Shown here piece by piece: positions 1-7,398 of a stretch of 8,446 nt of DNA. The stretch lies in contig PMNO01000619.1 of assembly GCA_003161835.1 (NCBI GenBank), positions 639 through 9,084 of the forward strand, read 5' to 3'. The notes under the pieces were generated by a model. It saw nothing but the letters and a program-made list of their open reading frames with translations. It was not told the DNA's origin and ran no database searches. Source of the DNA: Myxococcales bacterium. GTDB taxonomy: Bacteria; Myxococcota_A; Polyangia; Fen-1088. The position numbers and the translations under genes were made by a program. How positions within the stretch are numbered: position 1 is the stretch's first letter; each line of letters opens with the position of its first letter.

Positions 1-438
1 GCCCGCCAGCACAAGATAAAAGACGCTGCGGACGATGAAAAAGGTCGTATTGAGATACGGTTCCTTGTGGTGCAAGAGTTCGAGCGCCTCGCGCGGTAAG
101 TCGGCTCGGGGTTCGACCCACGAATACAAATGCTTCATCCCCGTCGCGATCGGGATGAAGAGGACCAGGAACAGGCTGATCGTCACCGCCATGACTTCCA
201 ACGCGCGCCGCAAGACGACCATCCACTTTGCGCGCACAGCGTGGAAGATCTGCAGCAAAACGACCGAGGCCAGCGCGACGCCCCCCCAATAGGCGAAGGC
301 CCATAGATAAGAGAACATCGCGGGCCGCGGATCCGAGGCGATGCCGGCCAGCGTCCCCAGCACGCCCAGCAGCCCAAGGCCACCGAGGGTGATCATCAGA
401 GAACGCGCGCCGTCGAACTTCTGCAGGTCCACTTTCAC
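1..438 (-). CDS. actF: Alternative Complex III subunit ActF (quinol:cytochrome c oxidoreductase, NrfD-like membrane subunit), partial
   Basis: The first 146 codons of ActF are present; the gene continues beyond the left edge, so no stop is seen. ActF is a second NrfD/PsrC-type polytopic subunit of Alternative Complex III, related to ActC, and helps form the membrane arm. The translation starts MKVDLQKFDGARS and then shows hydrophobic stretches at about residues 14-32, 40-62 and 77-97, followed by a polar loop (HLYSWVEP, then LLHHKEPYLN) and a further hydrophobic stretch that runs into the edge. Full-length family members are roughly 400 residues with about ten helices, so about a third is visible. 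The start is GTG at 438-436, overlapping the actE stop as GTGA, with AGGAG five bases upstream. It is the last act gene visible; family operons often continue into cytochrome oxidase genes, which cannot be checked here. The identity rests on position in the operon as well as sequence. Confidence 0.87.
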   Translation of the reverse strand, partial: MKVDLQKFDGARSLMITLGGLGLLGVLGTLAGIASDPRPAMFSYLWAFAYWGGVALASVVLLQIFHAVRAKWMVVLRRALEVMAVTISLFLVLFIPIATGMKHLYSWVEPRADLPREALELLHHKEPYLNTTFFIVRSVFYLVLAG

Positions 439-1067
439 GGATGCTCCTGTTCCAGCTGACGTCGCACGTCCGGCGTGAGCGACCCCACGGGAACGTTCTG
501 GCTGACCTGCAGAGCCCGAACATAGGCCACCACCGCCCAGCGCTCCTCGACCGACAACTCGGCCGCGTAGGAGGCCATCAGCCCGAAACCATGGGTTGCC
601 ACCTCGAAGATGTAGCCGGGCGCGCGGTTCGCGTACAGATGCAGCGAGGGCGGGGGCCGCAAGGACATCTGTTTCCCGACGATGCTGTTCCCATCACCGA
701 GCGGGCCGTGGCAGGTCCCGCAGGTGATGTCGTAGCGTTTTCGTCCCAGGCGCAACAAGTCCCGAGTGACCGGCACCGGAATCTTGCTCGCGTAACGCGC
801 GACCCGTTCGCCGTTTGGCGCGACCTGCCCGGTGTAGCTCGCGATTCCGGTCGTCAGGGTGGGATTCATGGTGCGACGTTCGCGCGGCACGGTGCCCGCG
901 GGCGGCGCACGCATGGCCAAGCCATCGGCATAAAAATCGCTGGGGCGGTACGCACGCTCGCGCGGCTGTCGATGATCCGCCATCGGGTTCAACAACTGCT
1001 CGCTGCAGGCCACCCCGCACAAAGGCGCGGCCAACAGCGACAACACCAGCAATGGCCGCACGCTCAT
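435..1067 (-). CDS. actE: Alternative Complex III subunit ActE, monoheme cytochrome c lipoprotein
   Basis: A 210-residue c-type cytochrome, the monoheme subunit of Alternative Complex III, thought to pass electrons from the ActA/ActB branch to a soluble cytochrome or directly to an oxidase on the periplasmic side. The N-terminus (residues 1-20) is a hydrophobic signal peptide ending in GVAC, so Cys21 is a plausible lipidation site, although Gly at the -3 position is not ideal for a lipobox. The heme motif is CGTCH, Cys116, Cys119 and His120. Met164 in GLMASYA is the likely distal heme ligand; many homologues have MPSYA at this place. Residues 172-186 form the usual C-terminal helix of the cytochrome c fold. 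The ATG overlaps the actD stop as ATGA, and AGAGGAA at 1076-1082 is a good ribosome binding site eight bases upstream. The 3' end overlaps actF by four bases. Confidence 0.9.
   Translation of the reverse strand: MSVRPLLVLSLLAAPLCGVACSEQLLNPMADHRQPRERAYRPSDFYADGLAMRAPPAGTVPRERRTMNPTLTTGIASYTGQVAPNGERVARYASKIPVPVTRDLLRLGRKRYDITCGTCHGPLGDGNSIVGKQMSLRPPPSLHLYANRAPGYIFEVATHGFGLMASYAAELSVEERWAVVAYVRALQVSQNVPVGSLTPDVRRQLEQEHP
444..448 (-). promoter_or_regulatory. Ribosome binding site of actF (AGGAG)
   Basis: On the minus strand AGGAG stands five bases before the GTG at 438-436, inside the 3' end of actE. It supports this GTG as the actF start over the second GTG two codons later, whose spacing would be 11 bases. 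Confidence 0.6.
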
Positions 1068-1618
1068 CGCTCCGATTCCTCTACGATCTGAACTTCGGTA
1101 CTTCCGAAGGTTCTCATGTCCACCGCCACGTCGGCGGGGTTCCCGCCTTCGGGCACCTCGGCCGACAGGAAGAAGGCATCAATGCTGGCCCGACGGAAGG
1201 ACTCTGCCTCGAAGACCGGATGATAGGGCTCGGGCAGCTTCAGCAAGCCGAAGAGTCCGAAGAAAGCCGAGGTTCCGCCCAGCAGAACCGCCAGCTCGAA
1301 GGTGATTGGCAACATCGAAGGCGGACTGTGCTGCGGTCGGTTGGCGACGTTGATCGGAAAATCGAAAACGTTCATGTAGTAGATCATCGAGTACGCGAGG
1401 CACGCGCCTGCGATGGCGCCCAGCAAGACGATGGTGGGGATCTTGGCCCGACCCAGCCCCAACGCCGCCTCGATGCCGTGAACGGGATACGGGGTGTGGG
1501 TATCGAGGCCTGTATGGCCCTTTTCCCGCATCTGGCGGGTCGCCAACAACAATCGGTCGGAATCGGCGAACTGCCCCAGCACGAACCGACGCGGCCGAAA
1601 GGAGGAGTCGTGACTCAT
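1064..1618 (-). CDS. actD: Alternative Complex III subunit ActD (DUF3341 membrane protein)
   Basis: A 184-residue protein of the DUF3341 family, the small ActD subunit found in Alternative Complex III operons. The N-terminal part (residues 11-50) has the family pattern: a short strand ([10 protein letters not shown]), a helix ([12 protein letters not shown]) and the [12 protein letters not shown] motif at about 44-55. Two membrane helices follow at about 60-82 and 104-127, joined by a loop with [11 protein letters not shown], and the C-terminal part (128-184) is soluble, with the [12 protein letters not shown] segment. It carries no heme or metal motif; in the known complexes ActD has no cofactor and packs against the integral subunits, and its precise role is unclear. 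The ATG overlaps the actC stop as ATGA, with GAGG at 1626-1629 seven bases upstream, and the stop overlaps the actE start the same way. Length is normal for the family. Confidence 0.92.
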   Translation of the reverse strand: MSHDSSFRPRRFVLGQFADSDRLLLATRQMREKGHTGLDTHTPYPVHGIEAALGLGRAKIPTIVLLGAIAGACLAYSMIYYMNVFDFPINVANRPQHSPPSMLPITFELAVLLGGTSAFFGLFGLLKLPEPYHPVFEAESFRRASIDAFFLSAEVPEGGNPADVAVDMRTFGSTEVQIVEESER

Positions 1619-3039
1619 CCGTGAGCCTCGCCGGCCGCGGTCGCGCCGTGCGCGTGGTGGGCCATCTCATGCCGCAGCTCCTTGACTTCGGTGGCCGCGA
1701 CCGCCGGAACGAACTTGAGGAACAACAGGAAGAGTGTCGAAAAGAGCCCGATGGTCCCGATGTAGATGCTCCAGTCGACCCAGGTGGGGGCGTATAGCTC
1801 CCACTTGGATGGCAGGAAGTCCCGATGCAACGAGGTCACGATGATGACGAAGCGTTCGCACCACATCCCGACGTTCACCAGCAGGGCCGCAATCCACATG
1901 ATCAGGATGTTGGTTCGCGCCTTCTTGGACCAGAAAATCTGGGGCACAACCACGTTGCAAAACACCATCAACCAATAGATCGGCGCGAAGGGGCCGCGCT
2001 GACGCACCTTGAAAAACACCGCGAACTCGTAGGGATTTCCGCTGTACCACGCGATGAAGTGCTCCATGACGTAGCCGTACGAGACCATCATCCCGGTGGC
2101 CAGAATCACCTTGTTCATGTTCTCGAGGTGCTTCATCGTCACGACGTGCTTGAGGCCCAGGAAGTGTCGAGCGGGCACCATCCACGACAACACCATCGCA
2201 AAGCCTGAGAACACCGCGCCCGCGACAAAGTACGGTGGAAATATGGTGGTGTGCCAGCCGGGCAGAACCGAGGTGGCGAAATCAAAAGACACGATGGTGT
2301 GAACGGAAAGCACCAACGGTGTTGAGAGACCGGCCAGCAACAGGTAGGACCACTTGTATTCGGCCCAATGGCGACCTGAACCGCGCCAACCCATCGCGAA
2401 GATCCCGTAGATCATCCGCTTGGTCGGGCTCTTGGAGGAATCTCGCAGTGAAGCGAGATCGGGAATCAATCCCAGGAACCAGAACAACAATGAAATCGTG
2501 AAATAGGTGGAGACCGCGAAGACGTCCCAAACCAAGGGGCTCTTGAACTGAGGCCAGATTCCATTGACGCTGGGATACGGCAATAGCCAATACGCGGCGA
2601 ACCACGGCCGCCCCGTGTGAAACAGCGGAAACAGGAGGGCGCACATGACCGCGAAGAGCGTCATCGCCTCCGCGAAACGGTTGATCGAGGTCCGCCATTT
2701 TTGTTGAAGCAACAACAAGATGGCCGAGATCAGGGTGCCTGCGTGGCCGATGCCGATCCACCAGACGAAATTGATGATGTCGTACGCCCATCCGACGGGG
2801 ATGTTGTTTCCCCAGGCTCCGATGCCCTTGTAGAGCGTGTAGGTGAGCCCGATGCCCAACATGGCAAGGCCCATCAGCGCAATGCCGAAGAGCCCCCACC
2901 ACCCCTTACCGGGAGCCGTCCACACATGATCGAACAATGACGCATTCAGAGACGCGTCGGTCTGTGCGCCTTCGATAAGGAGCGCCGGCTCCAGGGGATC
3001 TGTCGACTTTGGTGCGGCTGCGGTGGAAGTGCTGGCCAT
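1615..3039 (-). CDS. actC: Alternative Complex III subunit ActC (NrfD-like quinol-oxidising membrane protein)
   Basis: A 474-residue polytopic membrane protein of the NrfD/PsrC family, the subunit that binds and oxidises quinol in Alternative Complex III. A polar N-terminal tail (1-45) is followed by about ten hydrophobic helices, for example near 47-70, 90-112, 125-142, 170-192, 231-250, 266-288, 311-330, 352-370, 377-400 and 424-444. Polar residues in or beside these helices include His141 (PLFHTGRPW), Asp172 ([10 protein letters not shown]) and Asp253 (SFDFATS); family members use such residues for quinol binding and proton movement, but the exact assignment here is inferred. No heme or iron-sulfur motif is present. 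The last 18 residues are His-rich (HEMAHHAHG and a final HG). The ATG lies six bases after the actB stop, with AAGGG (revcomp at about 3050-3054) upstream as ribosome binding site. A polysulfide or nitrite reductase NrfD subunit is less likely because of the operon. Confidence 0.94.
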   Translation of the reverse strand: MASTSTAAAPKSTDPLEPALLIEGAQTDASLNASLFDHVWTAPGKGWWGLFGIALMGLAMLGIGLTYTLYKGIGAWGNNIPVGWAYDIINFVWWIGIGHAGTLISAILLLLQQKWRTSINRFAEAMTLFAVMCALLFPLFHTGRPWFAAYWLLPYPSVNGIWPQFKSPLVWDVFAVSTYFTISLLFWFLGLIPDLASLRDSSKSPTKRMIYGIFAMGWRGSGRHWAEYKWSYLLLAGLSTPLVLSVHTIVSFDFATSVLPGWHTTIFPPYFVAGAVFSGFAMVLSWMVPARHFLGLKHVVTMKHLENMNKVILATGMMVSYGYVMEHFIAWYSGNPYEFAVFFKVRQRGPFAPIYWLMVFCNVVVPQIFWSKKARTNILIMWIAALLVNVGMWCERFVIIVTSLHRDFLPSKWELYAPTWVDWSIYIGTIGLFSTLFLLFLKFVPAVAATEVKELRHEMAHHAHGATAAGEAHG

Positions 3040-3045
3040 GTTCGT

Positions 3046-6000
3046 CTAGCCCTTGGCAAGCTCGGGGTTGCGGTTCCGCACGCGCGCGAGATAGGCGGTC
3101 CGCGGTCGCGTTCCGATCTCGTGCAGGAGATCGTAACGGCGCGCATCCGCGTGGAGCTTCGTGACGCGCGACGTGGGATCGTTGAGGTTTCCGAAGACGA
3201 TGGCATCGGACGGACATCCCTGCTGACACGCCGTCACGAGCTCGCCATCCTTGATGGCCCGCCCTTCGACGCGGGTTTCAATCCGCTTCTTCTCTATCCG
3301 TTGCACGCAGTACGTGCATTTTTCCATGATCCCGCGGCTACGCACCGTCACCTCGGGGTTCATCGCCATGCGCCGAACGGCGGGGGTCTCGCTGGTGTAG
3401 TCGAGGAAATTGAACCGGCGCACCTTGTACGGACAGTTGTTGCTGCAGTATCGGGTTCCGATGCAACGGTTGTAGACCATCTCGTTCAAGCCTTCGTCGC
3501 TGTGAACGGTGGCATTGACCGGACACACGTATTCGCACGGCGCAGTCTCACAGTGAACGCACCCCAACGGCTGTACAACGACCTCGGGATCCTCGATTTC
3601 GCCCGTATAATAGCGATCGATTCGCAACCACTGCATTTCGCGGCCCACGACGACGTTGTCACGGCCGACCACGGGAATGTTGTTCTCGGCCTGGCACGCA
3701 ACCACGCAAGCGCTGCACCCCGTGCACTTACCGAGGTCAATCGCCATACCCCATTTGTATTGCTGGTTGCTGTAGTCGACGGGGCGGTGAATCGAGGCTT
3801 GCGGGCCGCGCCGACCTTCGATGCGCTCGAAAAACTCGGAGTGCTCATTCTGGAAGTCGGCCAACGTCACTTCCATCGCGGGCTCTCGGCCCTCATCCGA
3901 CCAGTGGTTCTGGGTGATACCGAACAGGTGCATTCCGGTCGCCCGCATGACCTGCGCGCCGCGGTCGAACCAGGGGGCGTCCGTCATACGCAAGGCGCCC
4001 GCGTTGAAGCCCACGCCGCGCGCCACCCTTTCGGAGCCCTCTCGGCCGTAGCCCAGAGGCAAGGTGATGCAATCGTCGGCGTGACCGGGAACGATGAGCG
4101 CCGGAGCGTGAATCCGGCGATCGCGATACTCGATAGCCAGGATCGAGAACTTGTCGCTGTCGCGTTCGACCTCCACGCCCAAAGCCTTCGCGGTCGCCGG
4201 CGACATGAGGGCTGCGTTGTCCCACGTCAACTTGGTGATGGGGTCCGGTAACTCCTGCAGCCAGGACGCATTGGCAAAGCGCCCGTCGAAGACCTTGTAG
4301 TCGGGAGCGAAGACGATTTCGATCCCGGCGCCTTTGGGGGCGGCGCTATTGGAATCCTGGAGAGCGCGGGCCACTGCGCCGAAGTCGAGGGTCAAATCCC
4401 CGAGCGGCGTCGTCTCGGTCCCGACGATCACCCCGTCGGCCAGCCACTTTTCCCAAACCTGATCGTAGTCGACGTCGGTCGCGCCCGGTATGGAAGCCAG
4501 TTTGGCTTGCCATGACCGCCGCAACAACTTGTGAGAAGTCTGATCGCCCTCCCCCAGAAAGGCCGCCAGAACTTCGATGTCGCTGATTCCACCCCAGAGC
4601 GGGGCGATCAACGGCTGGGTTATGGTGATGGCTCCGTCGGTGGCACGGCCATCTCCCCAAGATTCGAGGGGATGCGCGGCCGGGATGAAGAACGTGCGCC
4701 CGGGCGCTGTCTCGTCTTCGTACAGCGCGTGATAGACCGTGGTCGGGACGCGCCCGAGCAGCTTGTCGAATTTCAGATCCGCTGGGGCAGAATAGGCCGG
4801 ATTTCGAGCCGTGATCACCAGGGTATCCACCTGGCCCGCCGCGATCTCTTGCGCAAGCGCGGCGATCGGAGCCGACCCGCTCCGCAGATCGGTCAACAAG
4901 GGCGCGGCGTAGCTGACAGTCACTCCGACGTTATCCAGGGCCGCGTTCAAGGCGGCCGCCAGCGCGTGAACCGCCGCGGGCTGGCGCCGTCCCACGATCA
5001 CCAGCGATCGACCGCGATTGTTGGCCAGGTCGGCGGCGACCGCACGCACCCATTTCGCCTCGTGTGCGTCGGATGGGGCCATCGCCCTGCCCCCACCGAG
5101 CTTCGCGAGTTGAGAGAATCCGCCACGCCCGCCCAGCTCGGCCGCAATGGCCTGAGCAAAACGAGACACGTCGCCTGCACGGAGGCGGAGGCGATGATCC
5201 GCGGACATCCCGGTTACCGACAGTCCCGGCTCCACGACGTAGAGACGATTCATGCCGGCGGAAGGAGCGCGATGGGCCGAGAACTGGCGGCTGAGGCGAA
5301 GCTGCTCGGGCCCGTCGCCCAAGAAATCGGAATCGAGCGCCAGGATGACCGCGCCGCGCGCGAGATCGTGCCGGGCCTCGACCCCGCGACCGTAGGCGGC
5401 GCTCAAACCGTCCGCGGCTCCGTCGGACGCCACAGGGCTGTAGCTGGTGAATTTCGCGTTCGGGAACTTCAGCAGCAGCCTCTGGCGCAACTCACCGAGC
5501 ATGGGAGAGGCCGTCGGATCGGTCAGGAACCGCAGTCGGGCGCCGCCGTCGGAACCGTGGCGCGCGGACAACAAGGCCACTTCGGCCAAGAACTGTCGCC
5601 AGGCCACGGGTTCACCATTGTGCCGAATCTGCTTGGCGCGATCGTCGTCATAGAGGCCGAGCAACAGGGCCTGCTCAAAGGCGCGGGCCGCTCCCAAACT
5701 GTCGCGGTGGTCGGGGTTACCCTCGATCTTGGTGGGGCGGCCTTCGTGGCTCTCGACCAGCAGTCCGGTCGCGTATCCCTCCAAGCTGTATCCCGTCGCG
5801 AAATGCTGGGGAAGTCCGGGCGTGATCTCCTCGGGCCGGCGCACAAAAGGCACCGTTTGCTCCTGCGGCTGATGGCAAGCCGCCACACCCGCGAGCGCCG
5901 CACTGGACCCCAAGAGCTGCATGAACGCCCGACGGTTTGGCTCGGGCAACTCGCCAGCTCCAGCGGGGAACTCTCGCGCCGCCGCGGCGGACAGGGACCG

Positions 6001-6204
6001 CGATCCTTCCTTTTCGGCGATACTGCGCCAGTACTTTCGGACCTGCCGGCTCTGGACCTCGGTTTGGGCCCGCGCCTCTTCGACGATGGGGAGGGACACG
6101 CGACCGCGCGCGGCCTCCTGGCCTTGAGCTCCGGTTTGTCCCCCGGGGACGGCCATCTCGTCACGATCGGCGATAGGGCCGGGACCGTCGTTCGAGGCGC
6201 TCAT
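3046..6204 (-). CDS. actB: Alternative Complex III subunit ActB (molybdopterin-oxidoreductase-like and 4Fe-4S fusion protein)
   Basis: A 1052-residue periplasmic subunit of Alternative Complex III that carries electrons from ActC towards the hemes. Residues 1-115 form an extended Tat export region: the YWRSIAEKEGS motif near 58-68, then the twin-arginine NRRAFMQLLG with Arg91-Arg92 and a hydrophobic stretch. Residues about 120-735 resemble molybdopterin oxidoreductases (EGRPTKIEGNPDH near the start); characterised ActB proteins bind no molybdenum cofactor. The C-terminal domain (about 815-1010) has four cysteine groups: 827/830/833/837, 882/885/890/894, 914/920/924 and 963/966/993/997. In the third group Thr917 (CIGTRYC) replaces a cysteine, as expected for three [4Fe-4S] and one [3Fe-4S] cluster. 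I chose ATG 6204 because it overlaps the actA stop as ATGA; a GTG at 6213 in the same frame would add three residues and overlap by 13 bases. No clear ribosome binding site is seen, so translation may depend on coupling to actA. Confidence 0.95.
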   Translation of the reverse strand: MSASNDGPGPIADRDEMAVPGGQTGAQGQEAARGRVSLPIVEEARAQTEVQSRQVRKYWRSIAEKEGSRSLSAAAAREFPAGAGELPEPNRRAFMQLLGSSAALAGVAACHQPQEQTVPFVRRPEEITPGLPQHFATGYSLEGYATGLLVESHEGRPTKIEGNPDHRDSLGAARAFEQALLLGLYDDDRAKQIRHNGEPVAWRQFLAEVALLSARHGSDGGARLRFLTDPTASPMLGELRQRLLLKFPNAKFTSYSPVASDGAADGLSAAYGRGVEARHDLARGAVILALDSDFLGDGPEQLRLSRQFSAHRAPSAGMNRLYVVEPGLSVTGMSADHRLRLRAGDVSRFAQAIAAELGGRGGFSQLAKLGGGRAMAPSDAHEAKWVRAVAADLANNRGRSLVIVGRRQPAAVHALAAALNAALDNVGVTVSYAAPLLTDLRSGSAPIAALAQEIAAGQVDTLVITARNPAYSAPADLKFDKLLGRVPTTVYHALYEDETAPGRTFFIPAAHPLESWGDGRATDGAITITQPLIAPLWGGISDIEVLAAFLGEGDQTSHKLLRRSWQAKLASIPGATDVDYDQVWEKWLADGVIVGTETTPLGDLTLDFGAVARALQDSNSAAPKGAGIEIVFAPDYKVFDGRFANASWLQELPDPITKLTWDNAALMSPATAKALGVEVERDSDKFSILAIEYRDRRIHAPALIVPGHADDCITLPLGYGREGSERVARGVGFNAGALRMTDAPWFDRGAQVMRATGMHLFGITQNHWSDEGREPAMEVTLADFQNEHSEFFERIEGRRGPQASIHRPVDYSNQQYKWGMAIDLGKCTGCSACVVACQAENNIPVVGRDNVVVGREMQWLRIDRYYTGEIEDPEVVVQPLGCVHCETAPCEYVCPVNATVHSDEGLNEMVYNRCIGTRYCSNNCPYKVRRFNFLDYTSETPAVRRMAMNPEVTVRSRGIMEKCTYCVQRIEKKRIETRVEGRAIKDGELVTACQQGCPSDAIVFGNLNDPTSRVTKLHADARRYDLLHEIGTRPRTAYLARVRNRNPELAKG

Positions 6205-6854
6205 CGGTGACACGTGGTGCAGCTGGTGCGGGTGTGCACGTTGTTCTTCTCAGCCAGAACGCGCGCGACCTCCACCGGGTCGCCCTGCGGTTCCCAGGTC
6301 ATGTTCGTGACCTCCTCGACGGGGCGCAGATTCATTTCCGGGCTCCGATGACAGTCGAGGCACCAGCTCATGGTCAAGGTGGAGACTTTCTCCACGGCCG
6401 CCATGGTGTCGACCCGCCCGTGACAGGTCACGCAGCCAACGCCCTTGTTCACGTGGATGGAGTGATTGAAATAGACGAACTCCGGAACCTTGTACACGCG
6501 ATTCCAGACCATGGGCTTGTCTTCGATGAAACTCTTCCGAACCGGATCCAGTATCGCGCTCTTGTTCCAGACCTGAGAATGACAGTTCATGCACAGCTGG
6601 GTGGGGGGAATCCCGGCGAAGGCGCTCTTCTCCACGGAGTTGTGGCAGTAGCGGCAATCGATCCCCTCGTCGCGCGTGTGGTGGCGATGGTCGAACTGCA
6701 GCGGCTGTTCGATCGGCGCCTGCATGTTGCGTGCATAAGGGGTACGCACCCACAGGAACAAGCCGGCCACTGTTCCACCGCCGCCCGCGGCAAGGACGAC
6801 GAGCGTCAGCCGAGCTAAAGTATTGTGCTTAGGACGAAAGATGAGAGAGCTCAT
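6201..6854 (-). CDS. actA: Alternative Complex III subunit ActA, pentaheme cytochrome c
   Basis: A 217-residue membrane-anchored multiheme cytochrome, the first gene of the act operon. Five CxxCH heme motifs are visible: CRYCH (67-71), CMNCH (88-92), CVTCH (141-145), CLDCH (165-169) and CTTCH (212-216), matching the pentaheme ActA of the family. Several other histidines (for example His56, His58, His59, His131, His134) could be distal heme ligands. A single N-terminal helix at about 14-36 anchors the protein, leaving the hemes in the periplasm, where they receive electrons from ActB. The last heme motif is one residue from the C-terminus (CTTCHR then stop), as in typical ActA, so the end is intact. 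The start ATG at 6854-6852 is the only good one. It lacks an evident Shine-Dalgarno sequence, which fits the very short predicted leader. The stop overlaps the actB ATG. Confidence 0.95.
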   Translation of the reverse strand: MSSLIFRPKHNTLARLTLVVLAAGGGGTVAGLFLWVRTPYARNMQAPIEQPLQFDHRHHTRDEGIDCRYCHNSVEKSAFAGIPPTQLCMNCHSQVWNKSAILDPVRKSFIEDKPMVWNRVYKVPEFVYFNHSIHVNKGVGCVTCHGRVDTMAAVEKVSTLTMSWCLDCHRSPEMNLRPVEEVTNMTWEPQGDPVEVARVLAEKNNVHTRTSCTTCHR

Positions 6855-6868
6855 CCGAATTGGCGCTG

Positions 6869-6898
6869 CATATAGTCTCAGCGAACCTTCAACGTCAA
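6869..6898 (-). promoter_or_regulatory. Candidate sigma70-type promoter of the act operon
   Basis: On the minus strand TTGACG (6898-6893) and TATATG (6874-6869) are separated by 18 bases, a good match to a housekeeping -35 and -10 pair. The -10 ends only 14 bases before the actA ATG, so transcription would begin about 7-8 bases before the start codon. No transcript data are available, so this is a prediction from consensus matching. Confidence 0.5.
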
Positions 6899-6984
6899 GT
6901 ACGGCGCGTCGTTACCTTCAAACAATCGACCGAGGGTACGGGATGTCGCGCGAACTTTCCCTGCCAGCTCCATCTCTCCGTCAA

Positions 6985-7000
6985 AAGTTTTCGAAAACTT
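6985..7000. promoter_or_regulatory. Perfect 16-bp palindrome, candidate operator
   Basis: AAGTTTTCGAAAACTT reads identically on both strands, with no central spacer. It lies in the divergent gap, centred about 70 bases before the FlgM-like start and about 130 bases upstream of the predicted act transcription start, so it is better placed to act on the plus-strand gene. The continuous AT-rich symmetry without a loop suits a dimeric repressor or activator site better than a terminator. No specific regulator can be named. Confidence 0.4.
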
Positions 7001-7047
7001 GACCATCGCGCCTTATCAAACGAGCGGGGCGTGTCGAACTCCCATAT

Positions 7048-7051
7048 GGAG
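7048..7051 (+). promoter_or_regulatory. Ribosome binding site of the FlgM-like gene (GGAG)
   Basis: GGAG stands ten bases before ATG 7062, and a purine-rich stretch AAAAGAGAG fills the space. It supports ATG 7062 over the upstream in-frame TTG at 6999, which would place the start inside the palindrome. Confidence 0.5.
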
Positions 7052-7061
7052 CAAAAGAGAG

Positions 7062-7358
7062 ATGAAGATCGGCGAATCAAGAGTCCCGGTGTCGGTTCCA
7101 CCGTCAGGCGGCGCCCCGGCACCCGTGGTTGCCGCTCAGGCTGTTGAGCGGGTCACCACTGGGGACGCGGAGCACTTGCGGCAGACCATCGACGGCGGCG
7201 TCAGCATGGCCGCTGGCGAGCGCTCGCGGCGGTTGGAGTCGCTGACGCAACAAGTGCGCGCGGGTGTCTATCGTCCCAACATTTCCCAGCTTGCCGAGGA
7301 AATCCTGGCTCAGGCGGACCTCGACACCCGGCTGGCTCAGAGCTTCCATCAAAAGTGA
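7062..7358 (+). CDS. FlgM-like anti-sigma-28 factor domain protein
   Basis: A 98-residue protein whose C-terminal half resembles the anti-sigma-28 factor FlgM. Residues 1-30 are Pro/Ala/Val-rich and probably disordered, which is usual for FlgM. From about residue 56 the pattern is RRLESLTQQVRAGVYRPNI, then SQLAEEILAQADLDTRLAQS: a helix, the short G-x-Y turn, then the helix with the AEEIL motif that in FlgM holds sigma-28 (FliA/WhiG class). Length is normal for FlgM. No flagellar genes lie beside it; the neighbours are a divergent respiratory operon and a pectate lyase 40 bases downstream in the same direction. FlgM-domain proteins also occur in myxobacteria without flagella, so a role in controlling some other alternative sigma factor is possible. 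The family call rests on the C-terminal pattern only, and the target sigma factor is unknown. Confidence 0.62.
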   Translation: MKIGESRVPVSVPPSGGAPAPVVAAQAVERVTTGDAEHLRQTIDGGVSMAAGERSRRLESLTQQVRAGVYRPNISQLAEEILAQADLDTRLAQSFHQK

Positions 7359-7385
7359 TCGACTGGCCGGCCGCATCGTCCCGGC

Positions 7386-7389
7386 AAGG
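7386..7389 (+). promoter_or_regulatory. Ribosome binding site of the pectate lyase (AAGG)
   Basis: AAGG lies nine bases before the GTG at 7399, in the 40-base gap after the FlgM-like gene. The frame is opened only by the TGA at 7393-7395, so this site and GTG decide the start. No terminator is visible in the gap, so read-through from the upstream gene is possible. Confidence 0.45.
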
Positions 7390-7398
7390 TCTTGAGCT

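Noticed and set aside
815..1624. 269-codon open frame on the plus strand
   Set aside because: It is antisense to actD and actE, both firmly identified, and spans their junction.
3121..4251. 376-codon open frame on the plus strand
   Set aside because: It is antisense to the iron-sulfur half of actB and shows no family motif or membrane pattern of its own.
3046..6204. ActB as a catalytic molybdenum enzyme such as formate or polysulfide reductase
   Set aside because: The fusion with the four-cluster domain, the extended Tat region and the act gene order all match Alternative Complex III, whose ActB lacks the molybdenum cofactor.
4531..6210. 559-codon open frame on the plus strand
   Set aside because: It lies wholly opposite actB, whose protein shows clear family motifs throughout. 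The plus-strand translation is rich in Arg and Gly with no recognisable domain, as expected for a shadow frame in GC-rich DNA.
6985..7000. Palindrome as an intrinsic terminator
   Set aside because: The stem is AT-rich, has no loop and no T-run after it, and lies upstream of both divergent genes, so there is no transcript to end there.
6882..7040. Repeated CGAAC-like words across the divergent gap
   Set aside because: CGAAC occurs near 6882, 6951 and 7035, but spacing and flanks differ and the motif is too short to stand out from background.
6999..7358. Longer FlgM-like protein starting at TTG 6999
   Set aside because: The start would fall inside the palindrome, has no ribosome binding site, and adds 21 residues without family similarity. 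ATG 7062 is better supported.
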